Shown here in pieces: positions 1 to 11,336 of a stretch of 64,000 bases of DNA. Origin of the DNA: Ilyonectria destructans (Eukaryota > Ascomycota > Sordariomycetes > Hypocreales > Nectriaceae); NCBI GenBank assembly GCA_020740775.1, contig JAHEWK010000015.1:1178001-1242000 (forward strand), written 5' to 3'. The position numbers and the translations under genes were made by a program. The stretch's first letter is position 1. The number at the start of each line of letters is the position of its first letter. The notes below the pieces were generated by a model, which saw only the letters and a list, made by a program, of their open reading frames with translations, was not told the DNA's origin and made no database searches.

Positions 1-38
1 CCGGGCCTTTGAACGGCCTCTCGGGTCTGTAAGGGCAG

Positions 39-500
39 ACCAATCAACCCACCACCGTTACACGCGGGCTGCCGCGCCTTGATTGGATTGACCACTTCCA
101 ACAACTTCGCGATGCAATTGTCTGTTCTGGTGGTTTAGACACCGCGTTAAACTTGAAAGCGCTAGATAGTCTGTGGATATGCTATAGGGCAACCTGGGGA
201 GGTGCGGATGGCAACTATCAACGCGACACCAATAATCAACTGGGTTTCACTTGGACATACCACCTCACGGACAAGTTTGTTGCTCGGCTACAGGACCTGA
301 ACCCGTTTTCTTTGATCATATTTGGCTACTTCGCGCTTCTGATGAAAACCACTGAGGATGTGTGGTTCCTCTCAGGTTGGCCGCGCCACATTGTCTGTGG
401 CATCTACAGTGAGCTGGATGAAGCTCATCGACCTTGGCTACAATGGCCGCTACAGGTGTTAGATATGCAAGACAGAATTGATCGTAGCAATATGCGATAG
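39..500 (+). CDS. Partial Zn2Cys6-type transcription factor, C-terminal end
   Basis: Partial gene entering from the left edge. A TAA in this frame at 30-32, with a plausible acceptor cag at 36-38, suggests the last exon begins near 39 and runs to the TAG at 498-500. The reading frame is open and protein-like, with about 153 residues. The stretch with F-S-L-I-I-F-G-Y-F-A-L-L, then W-F-L-S-G-W-P-R-H, then D-E-A-H-R-P-W-L-Q-W-P is the typical tail of fungal Zn(II)2Cys6 regulators of the sterol-regulator-like (Upc2-like) class. The DNA-binding domain must lie left of the window. It converges on the esterase at 558, with only 57 bp between the stops. Target genes cannot be inferred. Confidence 0.6.
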   Translation, partial: TNQPTTVTRGLPRLDWIDHFQQLRDAIVCSGGLDTALNLKALDSLWICYRATWGGADGNYQRDTNNQLGFTWTYHLTDKFVARLQDLNPFSLIIFGYFALLMKTTEDVWFLSGWPRHIVCGIYSELDEAHRPWLQWPLQVLDMQDRIDRSNMR

Positions 501-557
501 CAGGCCAAATAGAAATATGATCCTTGACATTAAGACTCAATGATTCACACTGCTGCT

Positions 558-1640
558 TCAACACTGCTCTAGCACCCATTGAACTGCCCTTGCTGCATTC
601 TCCATAAAGCCTGCACCTTCAGGGATATCCGGAAAGATCCAGAAGCAATGAGGCATTCCTTCATAATGATCTGTTTTAACCGGGACCCCAGCATCTCTAA
701 GAGACGCTGCTAAGACTTTCCCGTCGTCCCTTAGCGGGTCAAGCTCACACGTCGCGATATATGTAGGCGGAAAGCGTCCATGGTCCTGTCGACTCAGGGA
801 AGTAAAGTAATCCTCGTCCGCAGAATCAATCCCAGAGAGCTGATGAAAGAGCCTCATGGTGTTTCCATTAATGATTGGAACATTCTCATTGTGTTCCCTA
901 TAGGACGAGTGTGTTGATTGGTAGATGGGTGGAATGCAGTCTGGGTGTAGCGTAGGGGGGCAAAAGGAAACAATGCCTTTTATGACATCTCGTGGTGCAG
1001 CAGAATGCCCCAGAAATATTTGTCGTGTTACAGCCAAAGCGAGTCCCGCGCCTGCGGAGGTGCCTACAGTGTACAGTCTCATACAATCACCGCCGAGCAC
1101 GGATGCGTTCTGGTGGACCTGATAAGATAGGTGGTTAGCAATGCGAAAAGCTATCAAGTGATGATCTGTCAACGTACCCACTCAACCGCCTTGACTGAAT
1201 CTTGAAGATGAATGGGCGCTTTGTGCTCAGGGGACAGCCTGTATTGCACACACACCAGAATGCTTTGGGCTTTCTCCGCCAAAGTACGGCATAGCACCTC
1301 GTCCGACACGGATCTCTCGATAACAAGACCGCCAGGAGGGAAGTACACACCAATCGGGAGGGGTCCCTTAATATCGAAACCGGCGGGTGTATAAACACGA
1401 CCGATAAGATTGTCAAGCTTGATATCATCTGTCTTAACAGCACCTGAAGCAGGGGGGTAGTGAGGCTCCAGAGCGGCCATAAGTCCAGCAAATTGGGATC
1501 GCATGTCCTCCACACTACCGGTCAGTTCCGGCCTAACACCACCCAAGCCCTCCTCAACCTATAACCTATTAGAGATACTCATTTGGATAGACGATCATAT
1601 CTGAACGAACCTTCAGCCAAGAATCAGCGTACGCTGGCAT
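558..1640 (-). CDS. Alpha/beta hydrolase fold-3 esterase (HSL-like)
   Basis: Predicted 323-residue esterase or lipase that hydrolyses short or medium esters, probably cytosolic because no signal peptide is seen. Exons are 1611-1640, 1178-1558 and 558-1118, with introns of 52 and 59 bp. The tiny first exon encodes M-P-A-Y-A-D-S-W-L-K, a usual opening of this family. The nucleophile elbow G-T-S-A-G is at residues 156-160 (Ser158), the acid is in C-E-L-D-P-L-R-D-D-G and the base in G-M-P-H-C-F. The oxyanion region reads Y-F-P-P-G-G (about 82-87) rather than the canonical HGGG, an unusual substitution. It lies two genes from a Baeyer-Villiger monooxygenase, whose ester products it could hydrolyse. 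The family is certain and the substrate unknown. Confidence 0.85.
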
Positions 1641-2219
1641 GACTAAGTTTTTAAACCCGGAGAATTACCTGCTCGATTCACCCGGTATGGAGGTAACTGG
1701 TTGCTTTGGGAGGTGGACTTAAGGTAAGATTGTTAGAGCTGTTTTTTGTAAGACAAATTTGGGTATTTGAAGTTCTTGATATAATTGTTATGAACCCAGG
1801 TTCTGAACTGAACTCCGGTGCCTCGGGACATCGGAATCGGAGATGGACATCCGAGAATTTGTCTAGAATTCAGCCACGCAATAGCATGTCACCGCTTGAT
1901 CAGGCATTTCGGAAACGAGTGTCGGCGTGAAGCTAGTGTCGGAAGTACTATTGACTCCCGATGGGTACCCGGTGCATCCGATCCGGTGCTAACAGCCACC
2001 GGGAACCAGCATGAGCCGATGGCCAGGGTCCTATGTGCCCTCTCAAACATTTATACTGTATTTATGCCTTAATTGTCTGATGGAAATTTGGTCATCCAGA
2101 TTACTCTTTGTTGTGATATTCATCAGCATCCCGCCAAAAAGACACATTTGCATATTACTTGAAGACGAGCTGAGGAAAGACCAAAACAACCTAATCTTCA
2201 GGATGGTAGAATCAATTCG
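1641..2219. other. Intergenic, esterase promoter side
   Basis: About 580 bp between the esterase start and the end of the Zn2Cys6 gene. It should hold the esterase promoter and the regulator's 3' end. No supported gene, RNA or clear repeat was seen. Confidence 0.5.
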
Positions 2220-4499
2220 CTACAAACTTTCATGATATAAAACACCAAGCCCTTCCGCTCCTGGAATCATCTGATATTCGTGCTCTCCTAATCCTTCAAG
2301 CCCAGTTGAATCATCATCAAGCCCTGGTAAAAGCGATAACCAGGATTCGGGATTGCAACTTGAACTAGGCGATCTTGGAAGAAGATCAAAATCATGGGAG
2401 GCATTTTCATCCTCACTCGGTATCCCAAGATCTACCTCCTGCGACATTTTGTCAGGAAGAACTACGTCCCCAGTTCCACCTAGTATGAACAAGACGCCAG
2501 AATCTACATCGCTAGCTATATTATGAAACATGGGGGGAAATGTTGTCTTCGCGGCGGGTTCATAATTCAACATGGTCCCACCCTGGTCTCTAGTGTCCAT
2601 TTGGCCGTGTTTCCAAATTCCTCTAGGCGTATCATTGTGAAGAGTGCCAAACAGACCGCCGATGATGTGAACCTGGCGTTCCATTCTGCGACGAGCCCGG
2701 AGCTCAACGTAGGTATCGCAAGCTTCTCGAAGCCCATCAACGATCAAAAGGTGTTTCTTCGTTGCAGAATCATGGCTGGAGAAATGTCGGAGGAGACTTT
2801 GAGCATTATTTAAGCTGCGCTGCAGTGGGAATGACTGATCTAGGTCGCCAAAGAGTGCGAGGCATAGTACCAAGGCAGAGACGAACACAGAGTTGACCAC
2901 AAATGGTAGCCTTTTTGGCGAGTGCTTGCTGGAGAGAAATATCCCCGTCAGGTCGATGGTTCGTATTGCAGAATCCACGCATGCTTGTGCGAGAATGTCT
3001 CTGGGCAACGACAACGGCGACGAAGTCAGGTCTCTGTTTGAAGTGTCGTAATAGCTCTTCTTCTTGGCAATGTGCGAGGACACCATCTCCACAAGAAATG
3101 GCTGAGATAACAGCATTATAGTCCAGTAGTAAGCTTCTTTTAGGTGGATTAGACCAATATTGGGCATTTGGCCCATCTGCGTGTGGAGGTGTTCGTCGAG
3201 TTGGATGCTGTCAGTCTCGAGTCCGCCGAGGAAACGACCAGTCCATCCACGATGGAGATCACTGATGCGACTCAGGGCCTCTGGTGAAACAATGCGGTTT
3301 GCGTAAATCCTTGTCAAGATGTGTTCAAATATTAAACAGAGGTCATTCGATGCTGAATAATTGTCTTCGGCCGCTGTATCGCGGGTTTCGGAAGTGGAGG
3401 GCGGCCGACCCAGCTAAGCGCTTAGGAATAGGTCGAGGACTCGCATAGCTTTCCAAAGACGCTCCCGGGCTCGGTATTCTGACGGGGGGTATAGCGCTGA
3501 TATGTCCCGTCTATGGAGACCCAACGCATATGCCGCTCGGACTGCAAGTCCAAGATACATGAAAGCAGAATTCATGCGAGACCCAGCTAGAAGATACAGC
3601 GTGATGAGAGAACAGCATTTGACAGTCGAAAGGCTCGGGTCCTCGGTCAGAGCCGTCAAAGTCACATATCGACTGTAGCCGAAATATCTCTCGGCAAGTT
3701 CGTCTCTATCATCAGGACATGACTGTGCACCAATAGCCAGAACAAGATAGTAATATGCGGTTGCCGCGTCAAGCTGTTCCGGGGGACTGTCCAACCACCG
3801 AATCAAACCCTCGCTCAGCTCTGTTCCGTCAAAGACGTCGAGGACGCAACTCGTAACCAGTTGATACCACCCGAGAAGATATTTTGCATCTTCAAGCTTC
3901 GGTTTTGGTGGCGGATTTGTTGCAAGTTCAATGAGACTTTGATCACTGCTGCAATGCGTTTCTGCCTCGTTGCTTTGCGGCGGGTTGTCGGCCAAAGCTC
4001 CGTGTCCAAGATCGGTCTGGGCGATGCGCCATATCCTATCCAGAAACGCCATATTCGACGCATCTCCGGCAGAGATGTACTTCCCTCGTGCATCTTTGAC
4101 TGGTCTTGATGACAAGGAGCGACGGGTTGTATTGCCCAAGTAGCGTAATCTTCTCTCTTGCGCCGGGCGATCATTTTGCTCGACGAACTCCCTAGATTCC
4201 ACTGATTCGGGGTCTGCTGCTCGACGTAATTGAGACTTGGAAGATGGCTGGGAGATGTTGCAGTGTTGGTGGACTTTTCTTTCCACACAGCGCTGGCATG
4301 GCTGAAGACCATCGCATCGCTCTTTGCGCCGCTTGCAATTATCACAGGCTCTGGCGCATCGACGTCGACCATTGTCGCTCCCTCTCGTTGTCGGCATATC
4401 GTACAGAGGTGGAGATTCGAAGAGGGTATTGAAACGTACACCAGGCCAGAACCTGCGGGGAAAACCTGGGGTTGAGCTGGGATGAATATCCTCGGCCAT
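2220..4499 (-). pseudogene. Zn2Cys6 transcription factor interrupted by an in-frame TAG
   Basis: Single-exon regulator of about 758 residues if read through. The Zn2Cys6 DNA-binding cluster, beginning C-D-N-C-K-R-R-K-E-R-C and ending C-Q-R-C...C, lies near residues 48-75. The fungal-specific TF domain follows, with the R-E-R-L-W...V-L-D-L-F-L-S signature. Directly after F-L-S-A comes TAG at 3414-3416, and the same frame continues L-G-R-P-P-S-T-S, which is the conserved continuation of this signature. It then stays open for about 397 more codons to 2220. No intron of normal length can remove the stop without deleting conserved residues. It is therefore a recent nonsense allele, a base-call error, or a read-through gene. 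Start chosen at ATG 4499. It is divergent to the monooxygenase, which it would naturally control. Confidence 0.75.
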
Positions 4500-5484
4500 C
4501 AAAGCGGGGAGAGTCTAAGGATCCATAGTGCGGGGAGGAGGCGAGGTACATGACTAGTCATCGCTCCTGTTCAAAAATAAACTTGCTAGTGAACGGGAAG
4601 GACTCCCTCCAAAGATGTGTCATCATTCAATACACTTCATGCATGCGCGAGATAACCAGTGGACATCTTGGGATCGACTACTTAGGGACTGGTATAGGAC
4701 TGATGTCGATGTTTGAAGAGAGCCATAGGCCAAATGATAATGACTCCATTTGACACTGCCGGTTTTCGTATTTCGGAACCTATATCGGGTGACGGGTGAC
4801 ACATGCACTGCCCGAGACCCGACTTGCGGCCACCACCAGTCCGAAAACGTTTCTAGTGCCGAAAGTTGAGCCCCAACTTCCGAAGTTGATGAAATTTCGG
4901 GAGCAGCTGTCCAAAGTCAGAGGTAACTAAGCTTCTCTTTCAGTGGCTGGACCCATGCAGCTACATAGCCCGATAGGCATTGAAGGTACTGCTTTTCCTT
5001 TGGCACCCTAGGGATGGTATCATGGGGCAATTTCGGAGTGCTAGCTGCCGCTTGAGCTCCTAAACCCCATTGGAGTCAATCCATCGGCGAGTGGCTTCGG
5101 ATGTTAGGCGGCAGCTTTAGCCGATGGCATATACGCAGCTACAGGCACATTCTTACAATTGTGCCATTTGTGCCACGGGACTTGCATGTCGGCTTAACAT
5201 GGTTTATTCCGATGGGAGTCCGGGTAGAGCCGCCGAGATCCCAGAACAGACGTACCCGAGAGTCGGGCAATGAACCCATAGCCCTTGTCTTCGGGATGCA
5301 GAGTGGAGAACTAAGGCATCAGTACGAGTGAACAGAGATATAAAAGAAGATGGTTGTATTTCATGCTATATCAAAAACTCTCTACAGATTCCAGCATCAA
5401 GTCCAGCATTTCTTTCCAAAGCCTTACTCAGAAACTTCAAGACCACTAAAAAGGTTAAATTTCGCATACCTACAACTTTTCACC
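4500..5484. other. Divergent promoter region, regulator and monooxygenase
   Basis: About 985 bp between the divergent Zn2Cys6 gene and the Baeyer-Villiger monooxygenase. It must carry both promoters. No convincing additional ORF was found. A TATA-like site is listed separately. Confidence 0.5.
5339..5346 (+). promoter_or_regulatory. TATA-like box of the monooxygenase
   Basis: TATAAAAG lies 139 bp upstream of the preferred ATG at 5485. An in-frame upstream ATG at 5350 is only 4 bp from this box and so would probably precede transcription start, which favours the 5485 start. Confidence 0.4.
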
Positions 5485-7302
5485 ATGGGTGACTTCGTCA
5501 ATGGCCAAAAGGTCAATGCTGATTCCAAGAGCGATGATCGGCTCAACGGATTCAATGACCAGCCGAACTGGGTGCCAGTTGGCGATCAACCCCTGTTCAC
5601 GGAGAAAAGGCTCAGAGTGGTATGCGTCGGCGCGGGATTTGCGGGGTTGATGGTGGCGTACAAATGGAAACACCAATTCCAGATGGACAGCTTTATTGAC
5701 TTGGCCATCTATGAAAAGAATGCAGATGTCGGAGGGACGTGGCTGGAGAATCAGTATCCAGGAGTGGCATGCGATGTATGACTTGTTGGTGACATGCTAC
5801 GTGGAAATTATGGTGCTAACCCTGTGTCATAGGTTCCAGCACATATCTACACGTTTTCGTTTGAACCAAACCCCGATTGGTCATCGTTTTATGCATCAGG
5901 TCCCGAGATCTGGCAATACATCAAAAGAACGACGAGGAAGTACAATCTCGATGAGCGGGTTCACCTAAACTCAAAGGTGCTCTCTACAATCTGGGATGAT
6001 GCCAAGGGAAAGTGGAGCATCCAAGTGGAAAGCAACGGGGTGATCAAGCATGACGAGGCAGATATTCTGATTAACGGCGCGGGTATTCTCAACAAATGGC
6101 AGTGGCCAGATATCAAGGGACTGCATTCCTTCCGTGGAAATCTCCTTCATAGCGCCTCATGGGACAAAACCACGGACTGGGTTGGGAAGCGTGTTGCAGT
6201 CATCGGCAACGGCTCGTCGGCGATTCAGATGGTGCCCAAGATGCAGCCAGATGCAGCCAAAATCGTCAACTATGTTCGCAGCGCGACCTGGATATCGGCC
6301 AACTTCGCAGCAGAGTTTACACCAGAAGGTAAGAACTTCCAATATACGGAAGAACAGAAGAGAAACTTTCGAGAAAATCCCAAAGAGCTGTGGAAAATGC
6401 GAAAGGACATCGAGCACGGCTTCAACCAATTCTTCTATGCTTTGCTCAATGACAGCCCCCGGCAGGAGGCTGTTCAGACAGCCTTCAAGAGCAGCATGGA
6501 GGAGCGTCTCAACTATGATCCGAAACTGTGCGCCAGCCTGATTCCATCTTGGAAGGTTGGATGCCGTCGTCTTAGCCCAGGAGAGGGATACCTTGAGGCA
6601 CTCCAGGAACCGAACGCATCAGTCGAGTTCAGCAACATCGAGCAAATCACAGAAAAAGGTATTCAAATTGGAGGTTCTGTTGAGGAATTTGACATCATAG
6701 TCTGCGCAACGGGCTTTGATGTAAGCTTCTCTCCATTCTGGGAGTTGCAGGGCAAGGACGGCGTTCGCCTGGCCGATCAATGGCGAGAGACGCCAGAAGC
6801 ATATTTCGGCATCTGTGCTCCAAACATTCCCAACTATTTCATCTTCAACGGGCCGAACTGCCCAGTCGGACATGGAAGTCTCCTGGCCGTTATGGAGTGG
6901 ACGGCTGAATGGGTTTTGAAGTGGTGCAGAAAGATTGCCACCGAGGATATTAAGTACGCCCCTATTGTCTCTCTTTCTGGGAGTATCAGGACTGACCATT
7001 CTAGATCTGTTATGGTGGATTCTCAGGCCACTGATGACTACAACGTCTACTCGCAAGAGTTCTTAAAAACTACAGTTTGGTCCAGTGGTTGTCGTTCCTG
7101 GTACAAGAACGGCAAGACGGACGGAAAGGTGACGGCCATGTATGCCGGTAGTATCTTGCATTACAAGGAGATGTTGGAAAGCTTTAGGACTGAAGACTTC
7201 TCCTTTGAATACAAAGGGCCGAACAGGTTTGGGTTTATGGGAAATGGTTTGACAAATCGAGAGGCAAGGGGCGAGAACCTTTCCTTCTATGTTGAGAAAT
7301 GA
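5485..7302 (+). CDS. Baeyer-Villiger (flavin-dependent) monooxygenase
   Basis: 586-residue type I Baeyer-Villiger monooxygenase. It inserts one oxygen next to a ketone carbonyl using FAD and NADPH to make an ester or lactone. Exons are 5485-5775 and 5833-7302, and the 57 bp intron begins GTATGA. The first Rossmann motif G-A-G-F-A-G is at 49-54, followed by G-G-T-W and Y-P-G-V-A-C-D. The fingerprint F-R-G-N-L-L-H-S-A-S-W-D is at 197-208, the NADPH motif G-N-G-S-S-A at about 222-227, and A-T-G-F-D near 389. The ATG sits in CACCATGG. Neighbouring esterase and Zn2Cys6 regulator suggest a small ketone-degrading or tailoring unit. The substrate cannot be read from sequence. Confidence 0.9.
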
Positions 7303-8218
7303 AGATATACCTAGGACATTTAGTTTAAGATGTATACCGTTTCTGAGGGGATCCAATGAACTAGCAAACAAACATTTTATTCTCGCCGTACGGGAACTCG
7401 AGCCCGACACAGGTGTCACAGGTAATCTCTTGCACCAGAGGACGTAACTTGTCAGACTGAGCAATGCGGATGAATCGTTCAGAATACAAGACGTCTGAAG
7501 GCCTGCGCCGTGGCGATGCTGCTCCGTGGCGATGCTGCTAATATGGTGGCTGAGACATATTAGACTGGACGGCGAGTCTTGTGGGAGAAAGGGGAAGATG
7601 GTGTCAAGGATTTCCGGAGCAAATTAAGACATGGAGATACGGAATGTGCTTGACATTTTTGTTGAGAGATTGAGAAGGATTAAAAGTTGAAGCCTGGAGG
7701 ACATGTTGATTCGAGTTTACGAGATGCATCAAGGCTGCCTTGCGCCCCACGCCTGATGTGACACCCCACCAGTGCTGGTTGTTTGGGCTGTTGGTTGACT
7801 TGCTGGTTCTCCTGTTTATTATATTTAATTAACATATTTCCCATTGAGGTTAGTACAGCTCACGGCTGGTTCGAAATTTACTACGATTAAATTCTATTAT
7901 TAGAGCGTCTCAGATAGAGCCCGCAATTTAGGTTCTTAACATACGGTATAGATCGTAGGAGGTGGTTCGAAGTTAAGACTTGGTGAAAGTCTAGGGTAGC
8001 CAAGTGGGGTATGAAGAAACACCATTCTCAACCACACACACGGGAATAGGTCCGGCGAAATAGGATGCAGTGTACTTTTTGTGTTGGCTAGATATTATAT
8101 AGCCATTTCCAATATTTGATACACCTGTGCGTACCTGTTGGCTTCTTTCTGTATTCCATCGCCCCATTGCCAGAGCAGTCATCCATTTGCCCATACCCGA
8201 AGTCCATGCGTTGCCAAG
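7303..8218. other. Intergenic between convergent genes
   Basis: About 915 bp between the monooxygenase stop and the F-box-like gene stop. It is partly AT-rich near 7810-7960. Nothing coding is supported and only a short tandem duplication was noted. Confidence 0.5.
7508..7539. repeat. Perfect 16-bp tandem duplication
   Basis: The unit CCGTGGCGATGCTGCT occurs twice head to tail at 7508-7523 and 7524-7539. It probably reflects replication slippage and no function is suggested. Confidence 0.85.
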
Positions 8219-9363
8219 TTATTCCTCCAAGCCCACATCATTCGGATACATCTCCTCAAGAATCTGCCAAATTCGTCGACGGTTGTTCAGACCGTGGGGA
8301 ACAACCAACCCCACCTGGTCATAGTTCCAAGGTTCGGGGTTGAATTGGCTCGTCCCACCAACCATGGTAACTGGAGTCATAAGCTGGCGGGTAATTTTTT
8401 CCCAGTCCCATTCTGTGCCTGCTGACTCTGCTTCTCGAATCTTTTCATTCAGAATGTCCTTGTTAAGATCCCACAGAAATGGGATATCATCGAAGGCTTG
8501 CTTCCAATGCCGTTGGGGTATCGAATAGTTGCAGTCCAGGGCTAAAGGCTGATTGAGAAGTTCAGCCAGAATGTTGTCCTTGATCTCCTGGGGCATAATT
8601 TCGAACTTTTCCTGCGATTGAAGACAAGCATCGTCCGCTGATTCGCACTGCTTCAGATTGGAAAGAAGTCGGGCAGTCAGATCTGGGATGAACAGTGGAT
8701 CCTCTTCCCACTGTCACAATAATTAGCAATGAGAGGCGGTTTAGGCATGTTTCCACGTACCCATTGATAAAGTTCGTCAAAATCTGCTTGATCGCCTGGG
8801 ATCGAAGCTCTGGGGATATAGTAGCGACGCAATGACAGATTAATTGGTTCCCCTGGCCGGTTTTCTGGGATGTTAGGAAGGAACGGAATGAAGAAACGGT
8901 GCTCAGAATCGGTTTTGGTGCATCGCTGATCGAGCGTCATCCAAAGGTCGCGAATTGATCGGATGCGCGCTTCGCGAGATGTGCGCATAACCACATTGGC
9001 AATATCCTCGCAGGCAGAGTGTATACCAAAGTACCAGTGACTTTCAGCGGTAGGGTTGAAGTTATCGTGGCTGCCAGGAGGGTAGGAAAACTGGGTGAAG
9101 ACGGTGGGGCCACCAGGTTTGATGCTCACTGACCCGGGATCCCAGGATGGCGAGGCGACATATCGCGTGACAGAATCATCTGCTACGGGCCCCTTGCTGT
9201 ACGACGGCCAGCGAGGGCCGGAGATGACGACAGCCGACGTCTTCCAAATGTCAGGGTACCAAGGTGAGGGACCCTGGGCAAAGAGTGGCTCCTCCAGTTC
9301 AGAGGACTCATAGAGCCGTACGCCGCATATTGTACAGAGGGGGTAGTCAACGGAACAAGCCAT
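8219..9363 (-). CDS. Fungal hypothetical protein with F-box-like segment
   Basis: 364-residue protein. Exons are 8761-9363 and 8219-8710 with a 50 bp intron (GTACGT...CAG), after which W-E-E-D-P-L continues the frame. The N-terminus carries C-T-I-C-G. In the second half M-P-Q-E-I-K-D-N-I-L-A-E-L-L resembles the start of an F-box, the Skp1-binding helix of SCF ubiquitin ligases. The layout (N-terminal CxxCG, then a central F-box-like helix) matches a large, poorly characterised fungal family. If it is an F-box protein it would select substrates for ubiquitination, but no substrate-binding repeats are visible. Function is unknown beyond this. Confidence 0.75.
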
Positions 9364-11336
9364 GGTTGTTTGCTGGCAGCGGCCCGCTGAGGGAAGAAAT
9401 GATGGGACAAGGATGCAAGCGCGAGAAAGGTGAACAAGGTGTGCCGAGCAAGGAGGGGGCTAGACGTGCTGCGTGCTTGGTTTTGGGCGTTGCAGACTGA
9501 ATGCAAAGGAGTCGGGCGATTTACTGCATGTGAAGGATCGGAATTCAGTGCATGTGAAGGATCCGGAGATGATTCAGGGTATCGGAGCCGAGAGTGCGAA
9601 AGTGCCGAGCCAGATGTCACTACGGTGAATTGTAATAAGGCTGTGATGCGGAGGAGGGACTTTGGGGCTGGGATGATGCTGTGCCTGGAGCGAGTGCAAG
9701 GATGAATTGACAAGGGACAAATGAAAAGTGGAGAGGGGATTGACAATTGGTTGAAGCTCTGTTGACTTTCATATGAGAAGATTCTCACGGACGATCTCTA
9801 CGAGTGCAGCCCGGAATGTTGCCTCCGCCTTGCACTCTATGGTGAGGTATTAGACCAGATGGTTACGGATAGGGACCTTTGATGCGCCTTTTGCAACGAG
9901 CAGCTTAAAATACAGAAGGATTCGCGCCACAGGGATACCAAATCTTCGTGTATGCAGCTGCTTTTGGCCCTTGCTCCGCCGGCTCCGCCTAACTCGCCGG
10001 CTCCCCGCATCGCGATTGTGCGAAACGAGATTCAGCTTCCAGGGCTGAACAGGCTTGTGCTTCCTTCGCGCTTCTTCGTGCAGCGTTGTATGGGACCTGC
10101 AGTTTCACCAAGCTTAAGCCTTAGGAGCTGACCCCTGCGCGGAAGAATCCCAGGGGGTCGAATTGGTGCCGCAGCGGTCCGGGAGAGACGGATGGCGGCT
10201 CGGAGTGACCACGGCCTGATGCATGAAAACTCCACAACGAAGCTGGGGACGAACATGGAGCTAACCAGGGGACGAGCCGGCTGTGGAGCCTATTGTGGCA
10301 CAAGGTTTCCGGGTGAGTATGAGGAAGCTATCCGGATAGGGAGCCAAGCCGCGAATAGGCCTTGGCCGAAGGTACATCGCAATGAACAAACCATTCTGAC
10401 AACTGGCACTGGCTGGAATAGTTACTGATCAGCACCACAATACGGACACTGCTACATTGCAATATCTACGCTTACTGCCGTGGATCCTACGACCCCCGCA
10501 ATCCCCATCAATACCGGTAGCTAACATCTGATAGGCTGGACATACTCTATTTGAAACAATTGCCGCCCATGCTTACACCCGCCAAAGCCAAAAGAACCTG
10601 GCATGTGTTCAGAGCCCACCGAGCTGACAGCCGCGGCGAGGGCACACGGACTTGACCAGAGAATTCGAAGGACGAGGTTTTGGATTAAATTGCTACACCC
10701 TTTATTCATACAGCCCGTCATCATTCACGCGTCGAACCATACAGCACGGTCATCGGGAACTACGAAAATGTATGAAACCACCACAGCCCCCAAGTCTGCA
10801 GTCAACGTGCGTGCACAAGGCACAGCCTTCAAGCATCCCCAAAGATGCCTTAATCTATTTATATGGGGCAAATGAGGCCCTATGGCGATGGACTGGGATT
10901 GTGCACGGCGCAGCAGCTGAAAGCGGGTGTTACATCAGAAACATGTTTGGGGGCCGGATGGAGCATCCGCCGAGAAGCGTTCTACGAGTTGGTTCGATGC
11001 CTCGCCATTTTGCTGGTTCACATGCAACTGCATGGGTTGTTGGTGTAATTAGATGCAGGCATCTCAAGCTCAGCCCAAAGTGTATGCGCCATTATCACTT
11101 GTTCCAGGGTCCCTCGTCCTCATCCATAGCCATCCGCGATCTACGCCCACTTGCCGCCTCTTGCGCTGGTATACAAATACTACAAACATGGCTCTACCAT
11201 CTAGTCGTCCTCGATTAGCTTGCAGTAAGAGTTTCTCTCTCTCTCTCTTTACAGAGAACTCTCTATCCACAGAGAAGGTCTCTGGTCCTGTTCTCTTTTC
11301 TCTCATTCAGTCACTCATTCTATTTCCACACTCGCT
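9364..11336. other. Long intergenic region upstream of the repeat protein
   Basis: About 1.97 kb between the divergent F-box-like gene and the large secreted protein gene. Open frames here (for example one of 188 codons from 10652) lack protein-like composition or domains. A near-duplicate of about 16 bp (GCATGTGAAGGATC with flank) occurs around 9520-9565. The region probably holds two promoters. Confidence 0.45.
11230..11252 (+). promoter_or_regulatory. CT-rich tract before the repeat-protein gene
   Basis: A pure pyrimidine run (TTTCTCTCTCTCTCTCTTT) lies about 90 bp upstream of the ATG at 11337. Such CT boxes commonly mark transcription starts of strongly expressed genes in filamentous fungi. 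It was identified by composition only. Confidence 0.4.

Noticed and set aside
5350..5484. Upstream in-frame ATG extending the Baeyer-Villiger monooxygenase by 45 residues
   Set aside because: It lies 4 bp after the TATA-like box, the added sequence has no family similarity, and the 5485 ATG has a better context.
10652..11218. 188-codon open frame upstream of the secreted repeat protein
   Set aside because: Starts without ATG, shows no protein-like pattern and lies where the promoter of the next gene is expected.
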